64,000 nt of DNA, taken from Verpa conica (Eukaryota > Ascomycota > Pezizomycetes > Pezizales > Morchellaceae). The position numbers and the translations under genes were made by a program. The stretch's first letter is position 1, and the number at the start of each line of letters is the position of its first letter. The DNA lies in the NCBI GenBank assembly GCA_033030425.1, contig JAUFSD010000009.1:310001-374000 (forward strand), written 5' to 3'. Under the pieces are notes generated by a model. The model searched no databases. It was not told where the DNA came from and worked only from the letters and a program-made list of their open reading frames with translations. Of the stretch, positions 36,856-47,300 are shown piece after piece.

Positions 36856-38073
36856 ATGGGCCGAGACTCATCCGAAGCCACCGCCCCATCAAACGTCCGC
36901 CGCGCCGAGCGAGCCCGCTTCGCAAAAGAAACAATCCACAAAACCGTACCAGCCATCCTCCACTCCAACCCACGCGCCAGACGCGGAATAGAGAGCGCAC
37001 ATCTCCTAGTTGACCTACCACGAATAAACCCAGCAGGTTCAAAAAAGAAGGAGAAGAATGTTGTTACTGCAACAACAACAGCAACGACGACGACGGGGAT
37101 AAGGATTAGGATAGTCGATGAAGACACCCTGACAGCTGTTTCTCTCTTCCGTCTTACGGGGCCTCCTCCTCCGCAGACGAAGAGTACACCTCCTAAAACT
37201 GCGGTGTTGTCGATGGCGTCACCGCTGAGGCCCGGTGGGGGCGTGTTTACGGGGTCTCAGAGTCAAGAGGAGTCGTTGTGTGTACGGACGACCCTGTATT
37301 GGTCGTTGAAGGAGGACTATTATCGGTTACCGCCATTAGGTTGTGTGTATACGCCTGATGTGTTGGTATTTCGGGATGAAGACAATAAGGACCTTGCGAA
37401 GAAGGATAGGTTCTTTGTTGATATTATATCCTGTGCAGCGCTACGGTTTCCAGAGGTCGAGGATGGGCGGTTTGAGAACTCGGGTGATAGGGAGCAGATG
37501 TGGGAGAAGATGAGGGTTGTGATGAGGGCTGCGGCTAAGGGTGGGGTTACAAATGTTGTTTTGGGAGCTTGGGGGTGTGGGGCGTATGGAAACCCGGTGG
37601 AGGAGGTGGCGGAGGGGTGGAAGAAGGTTTTGGTTGGTGGGGGAAAAGGTGGGAGGGGTAAAATAGAGGCTTGGGATGGTATTGAGGAGGTGGTGTTTGC
37701 TATTTCTACGAAGACGGCGGAGGGGAAGCATCAACTTGAGGTGTTTCAGAAGATATTCGAGGGAGTGGCTTTCGAAGAAAAAGAACCCCAGGTTGAGGCT
37801 GGGGCAGCTAGGAGCGATGACTTAGATGATTCGGAGGAGTTACGCTTGAGGGATATTCAGGATCTGACAGAGGAGATTAAGTTGAAGGAAAGCCAGCTCG
37901 ATAGGATCAAGAACGATTCCTTACGTCAAAGAATTGCTGAGATTATTGTGTCCCTGAAGAAGGAGTTAGAGGTCAAATCACACACGAATGAAAGGCAAGA
38001 TCATGAAGATGAAGATGACGGGGGTGGTCCAAAGGATATAGATGGTGGGAGTAGTTCCAAGGATAAAGTGTAG
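36856..38073 (+). CDS. Bacterial-type poly(ADP-ribose) glycohydrolase-like protein (TIGR02452/DUF2263)
   Basis: Single exon, 405 aa. The PARG signature is present: PLRPGGGVFTGSQSQEESL, with GGG at 127-129 and the catalytic QEE at 137-139. Downstream come RTTLYWSL, a TPDVLVFRD strand, VDIISCAALRFP, and VVLGAWGCGAYGNPVEEVAE, all in the order expected of the macrodomain-like bacterial-type PARG family. Such enzymes remove poly- or mono-ADP-ribose from proteins. The N-terminal 60 residues are basic and could include a helix needed by the fold; residues 62-80 are a Lys- then Thr-rich insert. Residues 330-405 form a charged coiled-coil-like tail (EELRLRDIQDLTEEIKLKES) that the enzyme core does not need. 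Likely nuclear or cytosolic. No ADP-ribosyltransferase is seen nearby. Confidence 0.85.
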   Translation: MGRDSSEATAPSNVRRAERARFAKETIHKTVPAILHSNPRARRGIESAHLLVDLPRINPAGSKKKEKNVVTATTTATTTTGIRIRIVDEDTLTAVSLFRLTGPPPPQTKSTPPKTAVLSMASPLRPGGGVFTGSQSQEESLCVRTTLYWSLKEDYYRLPPLGCVYTPDVLVFRDEDNKDLAKKDRFFVDIISCAALRFPEVEDGRFENSGDREQMWEKMRVVMRAAAKGGVTNVVLGAWGCGAYGNPVEEVAEGWKKVLVGGGKGGRGKIEAWDGIEEVVFAISTKTAEGKHQLEVFQKIFEGVAFEEKEPQVEAGAARSDDLDDSEELRLRDIQDLTEEIKLKESQLDRIKNDSLRQRIAEIIVSLKKELEVKSHTNERQDHEDEDDGGGPKDIDGGSSSKDKV

Positions 38074-38623
38074 TGTGTTAGACAAGGAAACTGGGTCACT
38101 TTCTGCTTGGCATTTTAGGCTAGGGATTCTGCAAATCATGGGTAGCAAAGTTCTTTTATAAAGGATTTTGGGGTTCTACTTATTAGATTCTAGGCTAGAT
38201 GTAATATATTTCACCTCTAACGCCGAGGTCTCGGGACTAAGTGAGGTGTATGAGGTTTTGTTGCAAAGGTTCATGATATCAACAAACAAGGTCCTAACAG
38301 TTCAAGGTTTACTTAAATTTTGCAGTATACAGAGTGAAGCTTGCTAAAGACAAAACATCTGAACAGGGCAAATAATTCTTAGGGTACTAATTAAAAGATA
38401 AAAGCCCCCTTCCCTCCACAAAGAATAAAAGCGAAAAGAAGAGAAGAAGGAGAGAAGGGGAAGAGAAAAAGAGAAAACGAAAAGAAACTACCGCCTCCTA
38501 CGGGTAACAGGGATACTTCCACACTATCACATCTCGTAATCAACTTATAGGATTGGAATTTAGGTCAAGATCATAGATCTAACATTCTCCCTGACTCTGT
38601 AGCCTATTCTAACATTGACTCTC
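38074..38623. other. Intergenic between convergent genes
   Basis: AT-rich with a purine-rich stretch at about 38415-38490. Nothing coding seen. Confidence 0.5.
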
Positions 38624-39709
38624 CTAGATAACCCCAGGAAACTGCTGAGGGCCAATATACTTTCTGACAAATTTGCCAATGTCCGGTTTTCGGGGCTGTC
38701 GTCTAGCTCCGATCTTTGTAAAACGCTTGAAATCCTTTTCGGCCTCCAGAGTCTCCTGGCCTTCAACAAGGTGGTTCATAACATTCGCAAGCAACCCATG
38801 CAATGCTTCAGTGCGCTGCGATATCCATGGGCGATATGGATCCGCTATCCCGTTCATTCCAAAGTTGTTCATAAAGGTCTTCAAGCAGCCGTCTTTATGT
38901 AAGGCGATAAAAGTGCTCCCTAGGTTCATATTGAGAAATTCTTCGTAAAGACTCGGCCAGGCATTCTTCCCGACGAAAGTAGCAGCCTTCTCAGGACCCA
39001 ATGGTGGATACCGCGTAAAGACTGAACCGTTCCCCATACTCCAATTATAATTTGCCTTCCTTCTTTCGTAAATACTTGTCAACAGTCGTATTTGCTCGAG
39101 GTATGTGTACTGGAAGGAACGAAGTTTTATTTTTGAAAAATAAACCCCATTCGCTATAGCTCTAAACGTACGTAGAGCAGCCATATCCCGGTTGTATCCT
39201 GCCTCTGTCGTCAAATACTCTTCCCAGCGTATCGAAGAGAAGCTACGCGGCGGGAAGTGTGGGTGGCCGACGATGATTTTCTCGAGTTTTGGTAGGTTTT
39301 TGAAGGCGTCGATTATGCTTTGCGTGAATAAGGTAGACTTTTGGTATATGTAGCACCTTTGAAGGTAGTGAACGAGGTAAACACGGGCTAATAAGGAAGG
39401 CATATCATCTTTTGGTTTATACTCCCCCGGTGGGAATCTCTTGCGAACACGGTCTAGTTTCGGCCTGGGAATATTGGTACCATCGCCGAAGATTATGGTT
39501 CTTACTAGAGGGGCGATGTCGGGCTTTTTGGAGATTTCTAATAGCCGTCTGACGCTGCCGGGGGATGGGTAGACATAGATAACTAGCCGGAGGTATTTAC
39601 GTCCTATCTCGGCGAAGGAGCGTTGGACAAGACGAAAGTTTGTAACATCGGATCTGGTTTCGAGATGCCGGAAGATCAAATCGACGTGCTCGAAGGAGAG
39701 TTTCTCCAT
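38624..39709 (-). CDS. F-box protein, 361 aa
   Basis: Intronless frame, start ATG 39709-39707. The first 45 residues (MEKLSFEHVDLIFRHLETRS, then VTNFRLVQRSFAEIGRKYL) match the F-box pattern L-P..hhh.Ih..L....l...RlV.k.f, with the usual Pro replaced. Such proteins bind Skp1 and bring substrates to an SCF ubiquitin ligase. The rest (residues 50-361) has scattered Leu-rich segments (LLARVYLVHYLQRCYI, LPKLEKIIVG) but no clear repeats, as is common in the fast-evolving F-box families of ascomycetes. No targeting signal. Target unknown. One of three F-box-type genes in the window. Confidence 0.75.
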   Translation of the reverse strand: MEKLSFEHVDLIFRHLETRSDVTNFRLVQRSFAEIGRKYLRLVIYVYPSPGSVRRLLEISKKPDIAPLVRTIIFGDGTNIPRPKLDRVRKRFPPGEYKPKDDMPSLLARVYLVHYLQRCYIYQKSTLFTQSIIDAFKNLPKLEKIIVGHPHFPPRSFSSIRWEEYLTTEAGYNRDMAALRTFRAIANGVYFSKIKLRSFQYTYLEQIRLLTSIYERRKANYNWSMGNGSVFTRYPPLGPEKAATFVGKNAWPSLYEEFLNMNLGSTFIALHKDGCLKTFMNNFGMNGIADPYRPWISQRTEALHGLLANVMNHLVEGQETLEAEKDFKRFTKIGARRQPRKPDIGKFVRKYIGPQQFPGVI

Positions 39710-40294
39710 TTTTGACTCTAGTGTCTCTACTCATCAGTTAGTAAAGTTTGTAGTAACAAAGAGCGCTCAACTGGAGATCTACAATTGATAGAGTTTATTT
39801 CTCAAAGGCGAGTCCCAAAAGCGATTCTCTAAACTTTGAGCCAGAGGTATAATACACGAGGGGCATGGCCGATTTATATCAATTCTAGGGTGTTGACGTC
39901 AAGAATTCTCATAAACATAAATGACAGCATCATTTAGTGTAAGTACCTCTTTAGTCGGCAATTTTTATATCGTTCTAAGTTAGTCTCGCACCTAGGCCCA
40001 CGGGAGAATCTGATGTATTTTATAGTCCGCGGTGACCACCCCACTAAAACACCAAAAACCGCTAAAGAGCAGGAGACCTAACCATAGTCAATAAAATATA
40101 GAGAGTCTATAGATATTTTCCTTATAGAGTAAGCCTTCACTGCGGTGTTGCAAGACTGATTTTCCTGTGACATTGTTGTGTGATCGCTAAGGTTTGTAAT
40201 TTAATTGGCTAAAACCCTAGAATGCCTCACTTCTAATCATATATAGTACAATAACTAGTAAAATAGTTTCATATTCTACTAGTATATAGAGTAT

Positions 40295-40491
40295 TGTGAT
40301 GCTTAGTGTTCCTTACGATCGAAGAATCTAAACGAAGAGATGACCTAATTTGATCATGCAGAAAACCAGGATGATATTATAGTAACTGATCAGGAGAGGG
40401 ATTATCTACATGTAGGTTGGGACATTCCTCTAAGAGGACAGGTGTCTCTGTGGCTAGTAACACTTAGCCTTGTCTACTAGCGTGTGCCACA
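40295..40491 (+). mobile_element. GTAT-target MITE, copy 1
   Basis: 197 bp, flanked by GTAT on both sides (40291-40294 and 40492-40495). The right end reads GTGTGCCACA. It shares the block CTTGTCTACTAGCGTGTGCC with copy 2. No coding capacity. Confidence 0.75.
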
Positions 40492-41109
40492 GTATACCAC
40501 TAAATGTTAGACATAGGTGTTCTAGAGCTTTGAAGTCACAGCTGTAGTCCAGTAGCTGCGCAAAAACGACTAATCTTAGTGTAATTTGGTAGGCGGTCCG
40601 ATTCTTTGGCACGGAATACTTACCACCCCGAGCTTTCTAAACTTTTTTTTTTTCAGAAATTTTGTACCCCAGGACTTGTGAGCTCGGTTCAGCGGGGGAG
40701 GGGGGTAACTAGGATTTACCCAGGGGGACATAGAGCTCTCCGAACTGCTAGGAGTCTCCAATAATCCCCCGGGAATCTCCGGAGCGTCTCGTAGTTCTAT
40801 TTGTAGGTTCTGGGTACGGGCCTCTACTAGTATAATGACGGATATTTGGTACCAAGTGATCTACAGAGATAGTTTACGAGCGTATAATTACCACGGATGG
40901 TAAGTGGGGAGTGCATCTTTGTCACCGAGTATTCTGTGGTAGCTCAAAAGTTCAAGTTATAGTAGTAATTGAAGACAAATTATATAAAACAAGAATAAGT
41001 AGACGTACCTAGGTATTCTGTTGTGAAGGGGAGTAATCTTGATGGGTAGTGGTGCTTGCGCTGGTTTTTTGGGGCGAGTAGGTGCCAACATGATTAACTA
41101 TGTATTGTA

Positions 41110-41330
41110 GGGGGACAAAAATACCCGGTCACTCTCATAGCAACTGAGAGCCTCATCTGGATATGATATCTTCCTCCATAAAAATACATAGATTAATATA
41201 AGTTAATAGTGTATAGACTGTCAATGCATACTTTTTCAAATTGAACTTTCTGTTTCTTATCTATTTTGGCTGTAGTGATACTCATCTCAAGCGTTTCGTC
41301 ACCGTAGGTGACCGGGTATTTTTGTCCCCC
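41110..41330. mobile_element. TA-target MITE with 23-bp inverted repeats
   Basis: 221 bp. Perfect 23-bp terminal inverted repeats begin GGGGGACAAAAATACC and end GGTCAC inward. TA dinucleotides flank both ends (41108-41109 and 41331-41332). Internal sequence is AT-rich and non-coding. Fits a Tc1/mariner-type non-autonomous element. Confidence 0.85.
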
Positions 41331-41443
41331 TAAAATAGCATGGTAGCTGTCTAAAAGTATAGACTAGTTTTTCTGGAGTTCATTCTAGCTCCCTCTAGTG
41401 GGAAAGGGCAAGCTGATTATCAAATTTCACTAAAACGAGTATT

Positions 41444-41597
41444 ATAGGCTGTCTGGTGTTCTTTACTATCGAAAAGTCTAAGTGAAGAAAAATAATCTAA
41501 TTCGACCAGACAGAAAACCAAGGATCATATTATGTAAAATGGAACAGGTGTCTATGTGGCTAGTAATACTTAGCCTTGTCTACTAGCGTGTGCCACA
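41444..41597 (+). mobile_element. GTAT-target MITE, copy 2
   Basis: 154 bp, shorter than the other copies, flanked by GTAT (41440-41443 and 41598-41601). Left end TATAGGCTGTCTGG, right end GTGTGCCACA. Confidence 0.8.
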
Positions 41598-42505
41598 GTA
41601 TCAGTCTAAGGTAGACTTTAGGGTAATTTCACTCATTTTTTCCAGCTACAAGATAAGAGCCCTTGGATGTTCTTATAACCTTTAAAATAATTTCCTGATT
41701 CCTAGCCTGACACTCATACTTGGGGCGGGATTAAATACTGTAGATACGTTATTTTGCCCTCCTAGGCGAGAAATCTATTATAAATCTATCACGCGTTTCA
41801 ATCTGGAATAGATATCTGGAGATGCTTTACTAGTTCAATTGAAAGTGGCTCCCCGAGTTAGGCGCGGTCAGAGATTTGAACCCCGAGGCTCTCGGTTAAT
41901 GCTGGGGTTATTCTTCTCTCGAATGAGGTCTTATACGCAGGCGCGACTTGAGCGGGAAATTCACCTGCTGGGCAACGCCTGACGAGGTGGAACCAGGTAC
42001 CTTAGAGAAAGTGGAATGCCTTGGGCGGGACTTCGGGACACAAGCGAGTATATCTTTAAATTACGAGTAAGAAATCGGATTAATACTCTAGGTATGTGTG
42101 AAATATTGCTTATTTGACTGCCCTGGGGTAGGGTATCTGTATTAGAGCGAAGTTAATTGATGTTACCAGAAATAACAGCTGGAATCTCAAATAAACACTT
42201 CTCCTGGCAACTATTATTAACAAGTCTATCCTTACATTTTTAATGGTCTTCTACAACTAGTCTATGAACTCCGAATTAGGCTATTCCGGTCATCAGACTT
42301 TATTGGGCAGAGATGTGAGTCCTTTATGAGTGAATTACAGAAGAGGCATACTTTGCTATCCGTGATGGTTGGCACAATGATGGATTCCGTAAGTTTATTT
42401 CCCATTAGCCATTGTAATGATCATTTGATTAACAGCTCCTCCATCAAGCTAGAGCCATTGAATCGAACTAGGTCGGAAATTGGATTGAGGTTACTTTACA
42501 GATAC

Positions 42506-42701
42506 TGTGGCACACGCTAGCAGGCAAGGCCAAATATTACTAGCCACATAGACACCTGTCCTCCTAGAGTCATGTCCTACCCTAAATAGTTCCTCTCCTG
42601 TTCTATTTACATAATATCATCCTTTGTTTTCTGTCTATTCTAATGAGATCATTTTCTACACTTAGACTATTCTGATAGTAAAGAACATCAGACAGCCTAC
42701 A
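42506..42701 (-). mobile_element. GTAT-target MITE, copy 3
   Basis: 196 bp, opposite orientation to copies 1 and 2. Starts TGTGGCACACGCTAG, ends CAGACAGCCTACA. Flanks are ATAC and ATAT, a decayed duplication. Copies 2 and 3 form an inverted pair about 0.9 kb apart. Confidence 0.75.
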
Positions 42702-43111
42702 ATATCCTTGAATCTTGAGCCGTTAGAACCTCACTTAAGCACCATCAAGATCGAGAAAAACAGCAATCAAACGACAATCGAGGATTATTTCCAATGAATA
42801 AACACAGCCATCTCCCTTCATCGAGCCACTCCCTGATTTTTGGTTCTAGAGACTCAGGGGACACATTTTATTAGAGAGTAAACCACTAAAGCAGGGGATG
42901 TCATCATAAAGTCCAAAGTCGCAAAGGCCAGTGGTATCTTTGGACTTCCTAGAGGACAACGAGGGTACTTTTAACAGAGCTCTACGATAATTTTAGGTAT
43001 TGCATTATGTTATGGGTTATCTAGCTTCTAGAACTCTTTTGAAACAAACAATTGACATCACAAACACCATTGGGACTACTTTATAAGTAGTATTGGTAGT
43101 TTTGGTAGTTC

Positions 43112-43180
43112 TTTTATGGGTTTTTTATGGGTTTTTTATGAGTTTTTGAGTTTTTATGGGTTTTTTTTATGGGTTTCTTC
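43112..43180. repeat. Tandem TTTTATGGG-type repeat
   Basis: Imperfect units of about 12 bp, TTTTATGGGTTT, repeated several times and fading into T-rich sequence. Confidence 0.7.
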
Positions 43181-44594
43181 GTTGGTTACATGGTTTAGTT
43201 TTTTGGTTTTTTTTATAAAAGTTCACAATAAAATCTTTTTTAAAATCAAACACTTCCTTGACCGGGTGACATACTTTTTTAAAACCCTCCATCCATTATC
43301 AACATCAGATCCGTTATTAATTCACCACAAATATATATATTTTCGCAGCATCACGTAATCAGAACCCTCAGTGCCCCATAGTACTCCGCCAAGACATGAA
43401 GCGATATGGTATTTCTCCAACATTATATTATCAACTCACGGGACAGCGACAACTACAAATATACCAGAGAACTGCATAGAGGGAGATCTTCTAGCTCTGA
43501 ATACATACCCTCTCATAACCTTCACAATTATCTCGCACTTAGAGAACCCTAACCCTCGTTTATTTAGCTCCACTCAAGCCTGGGTAACCCGGATAGACTA
43601 GGGAGTTCGGTCTTAGTCATGGCCTGTTGTAGGAGGAGGAGCTAACTATCTTCAATGTGATAAGAGTTCCACTTAGTACGTCAGGTGTAATCTCTGCTAA
43701 AATGTAGAGAGCTGATTATTGCTATACTTTCGAATGAGAAATCATAATTAACGGCGTGCACCCCCAAGGATCTGATTCCTAAATATCCTTGCCACTACAA
43801 AAAAACAATAATTGGATATTACCTTAATTAACATTCTTTTAGCTTTCATTATATTTTTATTCCTTTTCATATAGTTTCCCCTATAGACGAGTGAAAAAAT
43901 CTGGGTATATATATCATCTGTTGTCTCAGGTTATATATGTGCACGTTAGTCTCGTGCATGTATGTAAGGAATTTAGTTTTACATACATGGAGGGATCGAT
44001 GGTGGAGGAAACTAATGCATATTTTTCCTCAACAACAACACACATGGAACATGAATATCAACTAGAGTGTATAAAATCTCGTCTTGTTAAACCCCCCTCC
44101 CTATTCATTTTTATCTATTTCACTAGGGGTTTTCCTGGCTTGGAGGTTGGTGCTCCCATGCTATATTTCACTCAATATACTTGAGTCTTTAATTAGTAAA
44201 AGGTCGAAATCTTTGTGACAACGGGTAAAAAAAAAAAAAAAACCCTTTATAGGCAAGAGCAATCACAATTAACCATAAAAGATGGCTCAAGCGACATCAA
44301 TAGCAGCTAGGACCAAGTAACAGTTTTTAGGATTGATATAATGAAACTATACTCCGTCTTGATTATCTTATCCTGAACATTTTGGTGACTAGTTTTTTTT
44401 TTTTTTTTAGTAGGCAGCGTTTCGGCCTTTTTACTAAACACCTGAGTATATTTTTAACAAAAAAAAAAAAAAAAAACAGATATTACATCATGTAGAAGAG
44501 TAGATTAATTAGTGGGTATTATCAAAATCTGTATTTATACCTGACTTTTTGTTGCGATAAAACATACAGCTAGCTAGTGTTCGGAATGGGGTAG

Positions 44595-44807
44595 TGTGGC
44601 ATACGCTATATAGTAGACGAGCTAGGCTAAGTATTACTAGCCACATAGACACCTATCCTCTTAGAGTCATGGTCCCAACGTTAGATAATTCTTCTCTCCT
44701 GTTCCATTTTTACATAATATCATCTCCTTGGTTTTTCTGTTTGGTCGGATTAGATCATTTTCTTCAATTGGACTTTTCGATAGTAAAAGAATACCAGACA
44801 GCCTACA
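44595..44807 (-). mobile_element. GTAT-target MITE, copy 4
   Basis: 213 bp, starts TGTGGCATACGCTA, ends CAGACAGCCTACA, flanked by GTAG on both sides (44591-44594 and 44808-44811). It abuts dispersed repeat copy B. Confidence 0.8.
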
Positions 44808-45260
44808 GTAGTCCGTCCGTTACCTACTGAGGGCCTGCCCTAGGGGCTTATGGATGAAGAAGGACTGGACGCCCTACAGGCAGGGACCCACAATGGTTGG
44901 GTTAGAGTTTTTCGGTACCATAACTGGTTGCGGGAACTACAGTACAAAAAAGAGGGGTGGGATTAGTACGGTGCTCCCGCCAATACCCTAGCGATATGGG
45001 AGGAATACGGTATTTGTACCGTAATCTACCTCAAATACTGATTTAATTCGGTATTTGCGACTAAACCCTGTAGTGCTATGGCAGTAAATTCGCCCCGTTT
45101 TTTCATACTGTATGAAGTGAGAGGCTCTTCACAGGCCTTGGCAAGCCCAGTAGGGCTCCTGGTCCCCTGTATTCCGGAGGAGTCTTACCCCCGGGCGGAC
45201 TATGTGCCATAGTCCGTCCAGTCCTCTCTCCAATAGGGGCCCCGACTGGGCCTATGGAGG
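44808..45260. repeat. Dispersed repeat, copy B
   Basis: Shares several blocks with 22890-23160: GGCCTTGGCAAG at about 45134, ATAGTCCGTCCAGTC at about 45209, and GCCTGCCCTAGGGG near 44835. The block order differs between copies, so one or both are rearranged. Unknown class. Confidence 0.55.
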
Positions 45261-45808
45261 TCCATTCCGAACATTGAAAACATGGGTGCTTGTGCGTTGC
45301 TAGGTCAAGGCGTGCATCACTTTTTCGAAACCCTACGTACATACAGCGAAAGAGAAGGGTGTCAGTGATGCTAGACTAATACGTTGCAATGTATAATTAG
45401 CGATTGTTACAGCTGAAATAACCGTGATAATATTTTAATTAAATTCCTTCGTTACTAGCAGTGGAGGTAAAGTAGCTTAGGGAAAGCAATGCCCTTTCCA
45501 CTCTACAAAAATTTCTAGAAGTCACCAGTGGGAGTAGTTACCGAAATTGGTTTTTCCATGTTCTTTATTTTGCCTACCATGACAAAAAGTTACCAGAAGC
45601 CGTAATACTCACATATCGGATATTTACATCTGAAGAATAAAAAAATAGATTATAATTACAAACTACAGATCCCCACCGCTAAAAATATAATCACTAAAAC
45701 TCACCCAATTCTTCATGGAGAAAAAAAAATAGATCAACTACATACCTAGAAACCTACCTATCTGCTAGTTCAACTTATCAATACTCATCTAGCTAGAAAA
45801 GAAAAACC

Positions 45809-47300
45809 TCAATGTTCAATTCCTTTTGCAACTCCCTGACTCTCCCTCTCAACTAGCAAATCCTTCTGCCCGAAAAAGTCACCCACGATACTAATCACCA
45901 TATCAAGAGCCCCAATAGTATCCGCATAACTATGCTCCTTCTCCTTCTCTAGAGGGACAGGATCAGAAGGAGGAGAAGGAGGGATTGGTTCGATATTGAT
46001 GGGAACATCATCCTCTCCTTCCTCAAGCTCAGATTTAGGTTCTCTCTCAGCCTGGGTGATAGGGGGCTCACTTTCCTCATCGAGATCAAGCGAGATCTCC
46101 GCAGGATTTGTGTCGGAAGCCGCAGGTACTGTAGATACAGGCTCGGGTTCAGAGCATTCACCTTCCTCTTGTTCCTGTTCTTGCGCTTCCTCGTATGCCT
46201 CATATTCTTCACTATAGTCTTCCTCATCATCTTCCTCTTCCTCGTCCTGTTCTTCCCCCCCCTCATCCCATTCCCGTCTTAGCTTGACCATCCTTCCTCT
46301 GACCTCTAGACACCGCTTTCCTAATTCTCGCAGTACACTAGTCTCCTCGGCAGTCAAGCATTCGTCTACCCTCACCAAACAGCCCCACGCCCACTCTGTC
46401 CACCGACCCTTCACTCTCGCACCAACAAAGCCACCCCTCCCTGCACCTCTACCCGACTTGAGCATTGGCGTGAGCCACTCTATAACCTTGAGTGTTGTCT
46501 GCTGGTCCATGCCGGAGAGTATGCCAGGTGTAGGCTTGGTAGTTGAGATGTGAGACTGCCAGTATTGACGTTGGCGCCATAGCGGCAGGTGTCGAGCCAC
46601 AAGTGACCTGGAGGGTGGGGGAGGAGAGGTGTGGAAAGCTGTGCGAAGGGAGAGATAACGGGGGAGGAGGGCGGCATGCCAGAGGGTTAGAGAGGTGGGC
46701 TGCGGAGCTATGGGAGAGGGGGCAGGGAGAGGAGCAGCGGTGTAGGTCCCGTCGTAGTACCAACCGGCAGGGTCGTCTCCCTTTATGAGTTCCTCAGACT
46801 TGACGGAGAGACTGTCATCGTAGTTGAGAGGGGCCTCATCGCCGTCATCGTCATAGTTGAGCTCATCTGTTGATGGTGGTCGGGGAGGAGGTCGTTCCTT
46901 CTTTAGCTGGTGCTGCTGCCCGGCGATGAGGAGAGATGGAACACCCTTTGCCTCAGATCTAGCACATACTTACCTGCATCAGCTATCAATCCTTATCGAG
47001 CCCATCGTTAACACCAATCACGAAATAGAATACTCGGATGAAATGTAGCTCTCACCTAACCATCTTTAGATAATCCAATCCGTCATTCGCAGGGCCATAA
47101 AACTCCCCATCATCGTCATCGAGCCCAGGGAACGCGCCCCGTTGACCAGTGCTCGGGTCGATATAGCCCCGGGGCGCGTCAAAGGCTGCGTCGAGACCGT
47201 TATCAAAACGGGGGCGTTTACTGTTGTAATTGCTGGGACCCCCACTACTTCCATTGTTATTTCCGGGCTTTGACCTTTGGTTCTTTTTGCGCTTTGCCAT
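45809..47300 (-). CDS. GEMIN2: Gemin2/SIP1 family snRNP assembly factor
   Basis: Exons 47056-47300 and 45809-46958, joined by a 97-bp GTGAGA..GCTAG intron; 464 aa. The junction restores the family hallmark DGLDYLKMVRSEAKGVPSLL, preceded by DPSTGQRGAFPGLDDDDGEF. The C-terminal half of the domain follows: WYYDGTY, LWRQRQYWQSHIS, then WTEWAWGCLVRVDECLTAEE and SVLRELGKRC. Gemin2 binds Sm proteins during assembly of spliceosomal snRNPs in the cytoplasm, consistent with an intron-rich genome. An acidic Glu-rich insert (roughly 285-420) separates the core from the last helix (SYADTIGALDMVISIVGDFF), which in the family usually follows closely; this lengthens the protein well beyond the human 280 aa. 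The N-terminal 25 residues are basic and may be a nuclear signal. Confidence 0.9.

Larger units (their letters stand above)
39710..45808. other. Repeat-rich gene desert
   Basis: Six kilobases without a supported gene, holding four copies of a GTAT-target MITE, one TA-target MITE, a second copy of a dispersed repeat, tandem TTTTATGGG units (about 43112-43180) and several A or T homopolymers (44229-44242, 44396-44409, 44460-44476). Frames up to 97 codons show no family features. Confidence 0.65.

Noticed and set aside
46959..47055. AG|GTAAGT inside the Gemin2 intron as a recursive splice site
   Set aside because: The remaining part would be only 15 nt, too short for an intron; direct splicing to 46958 gives the conserved sequence.
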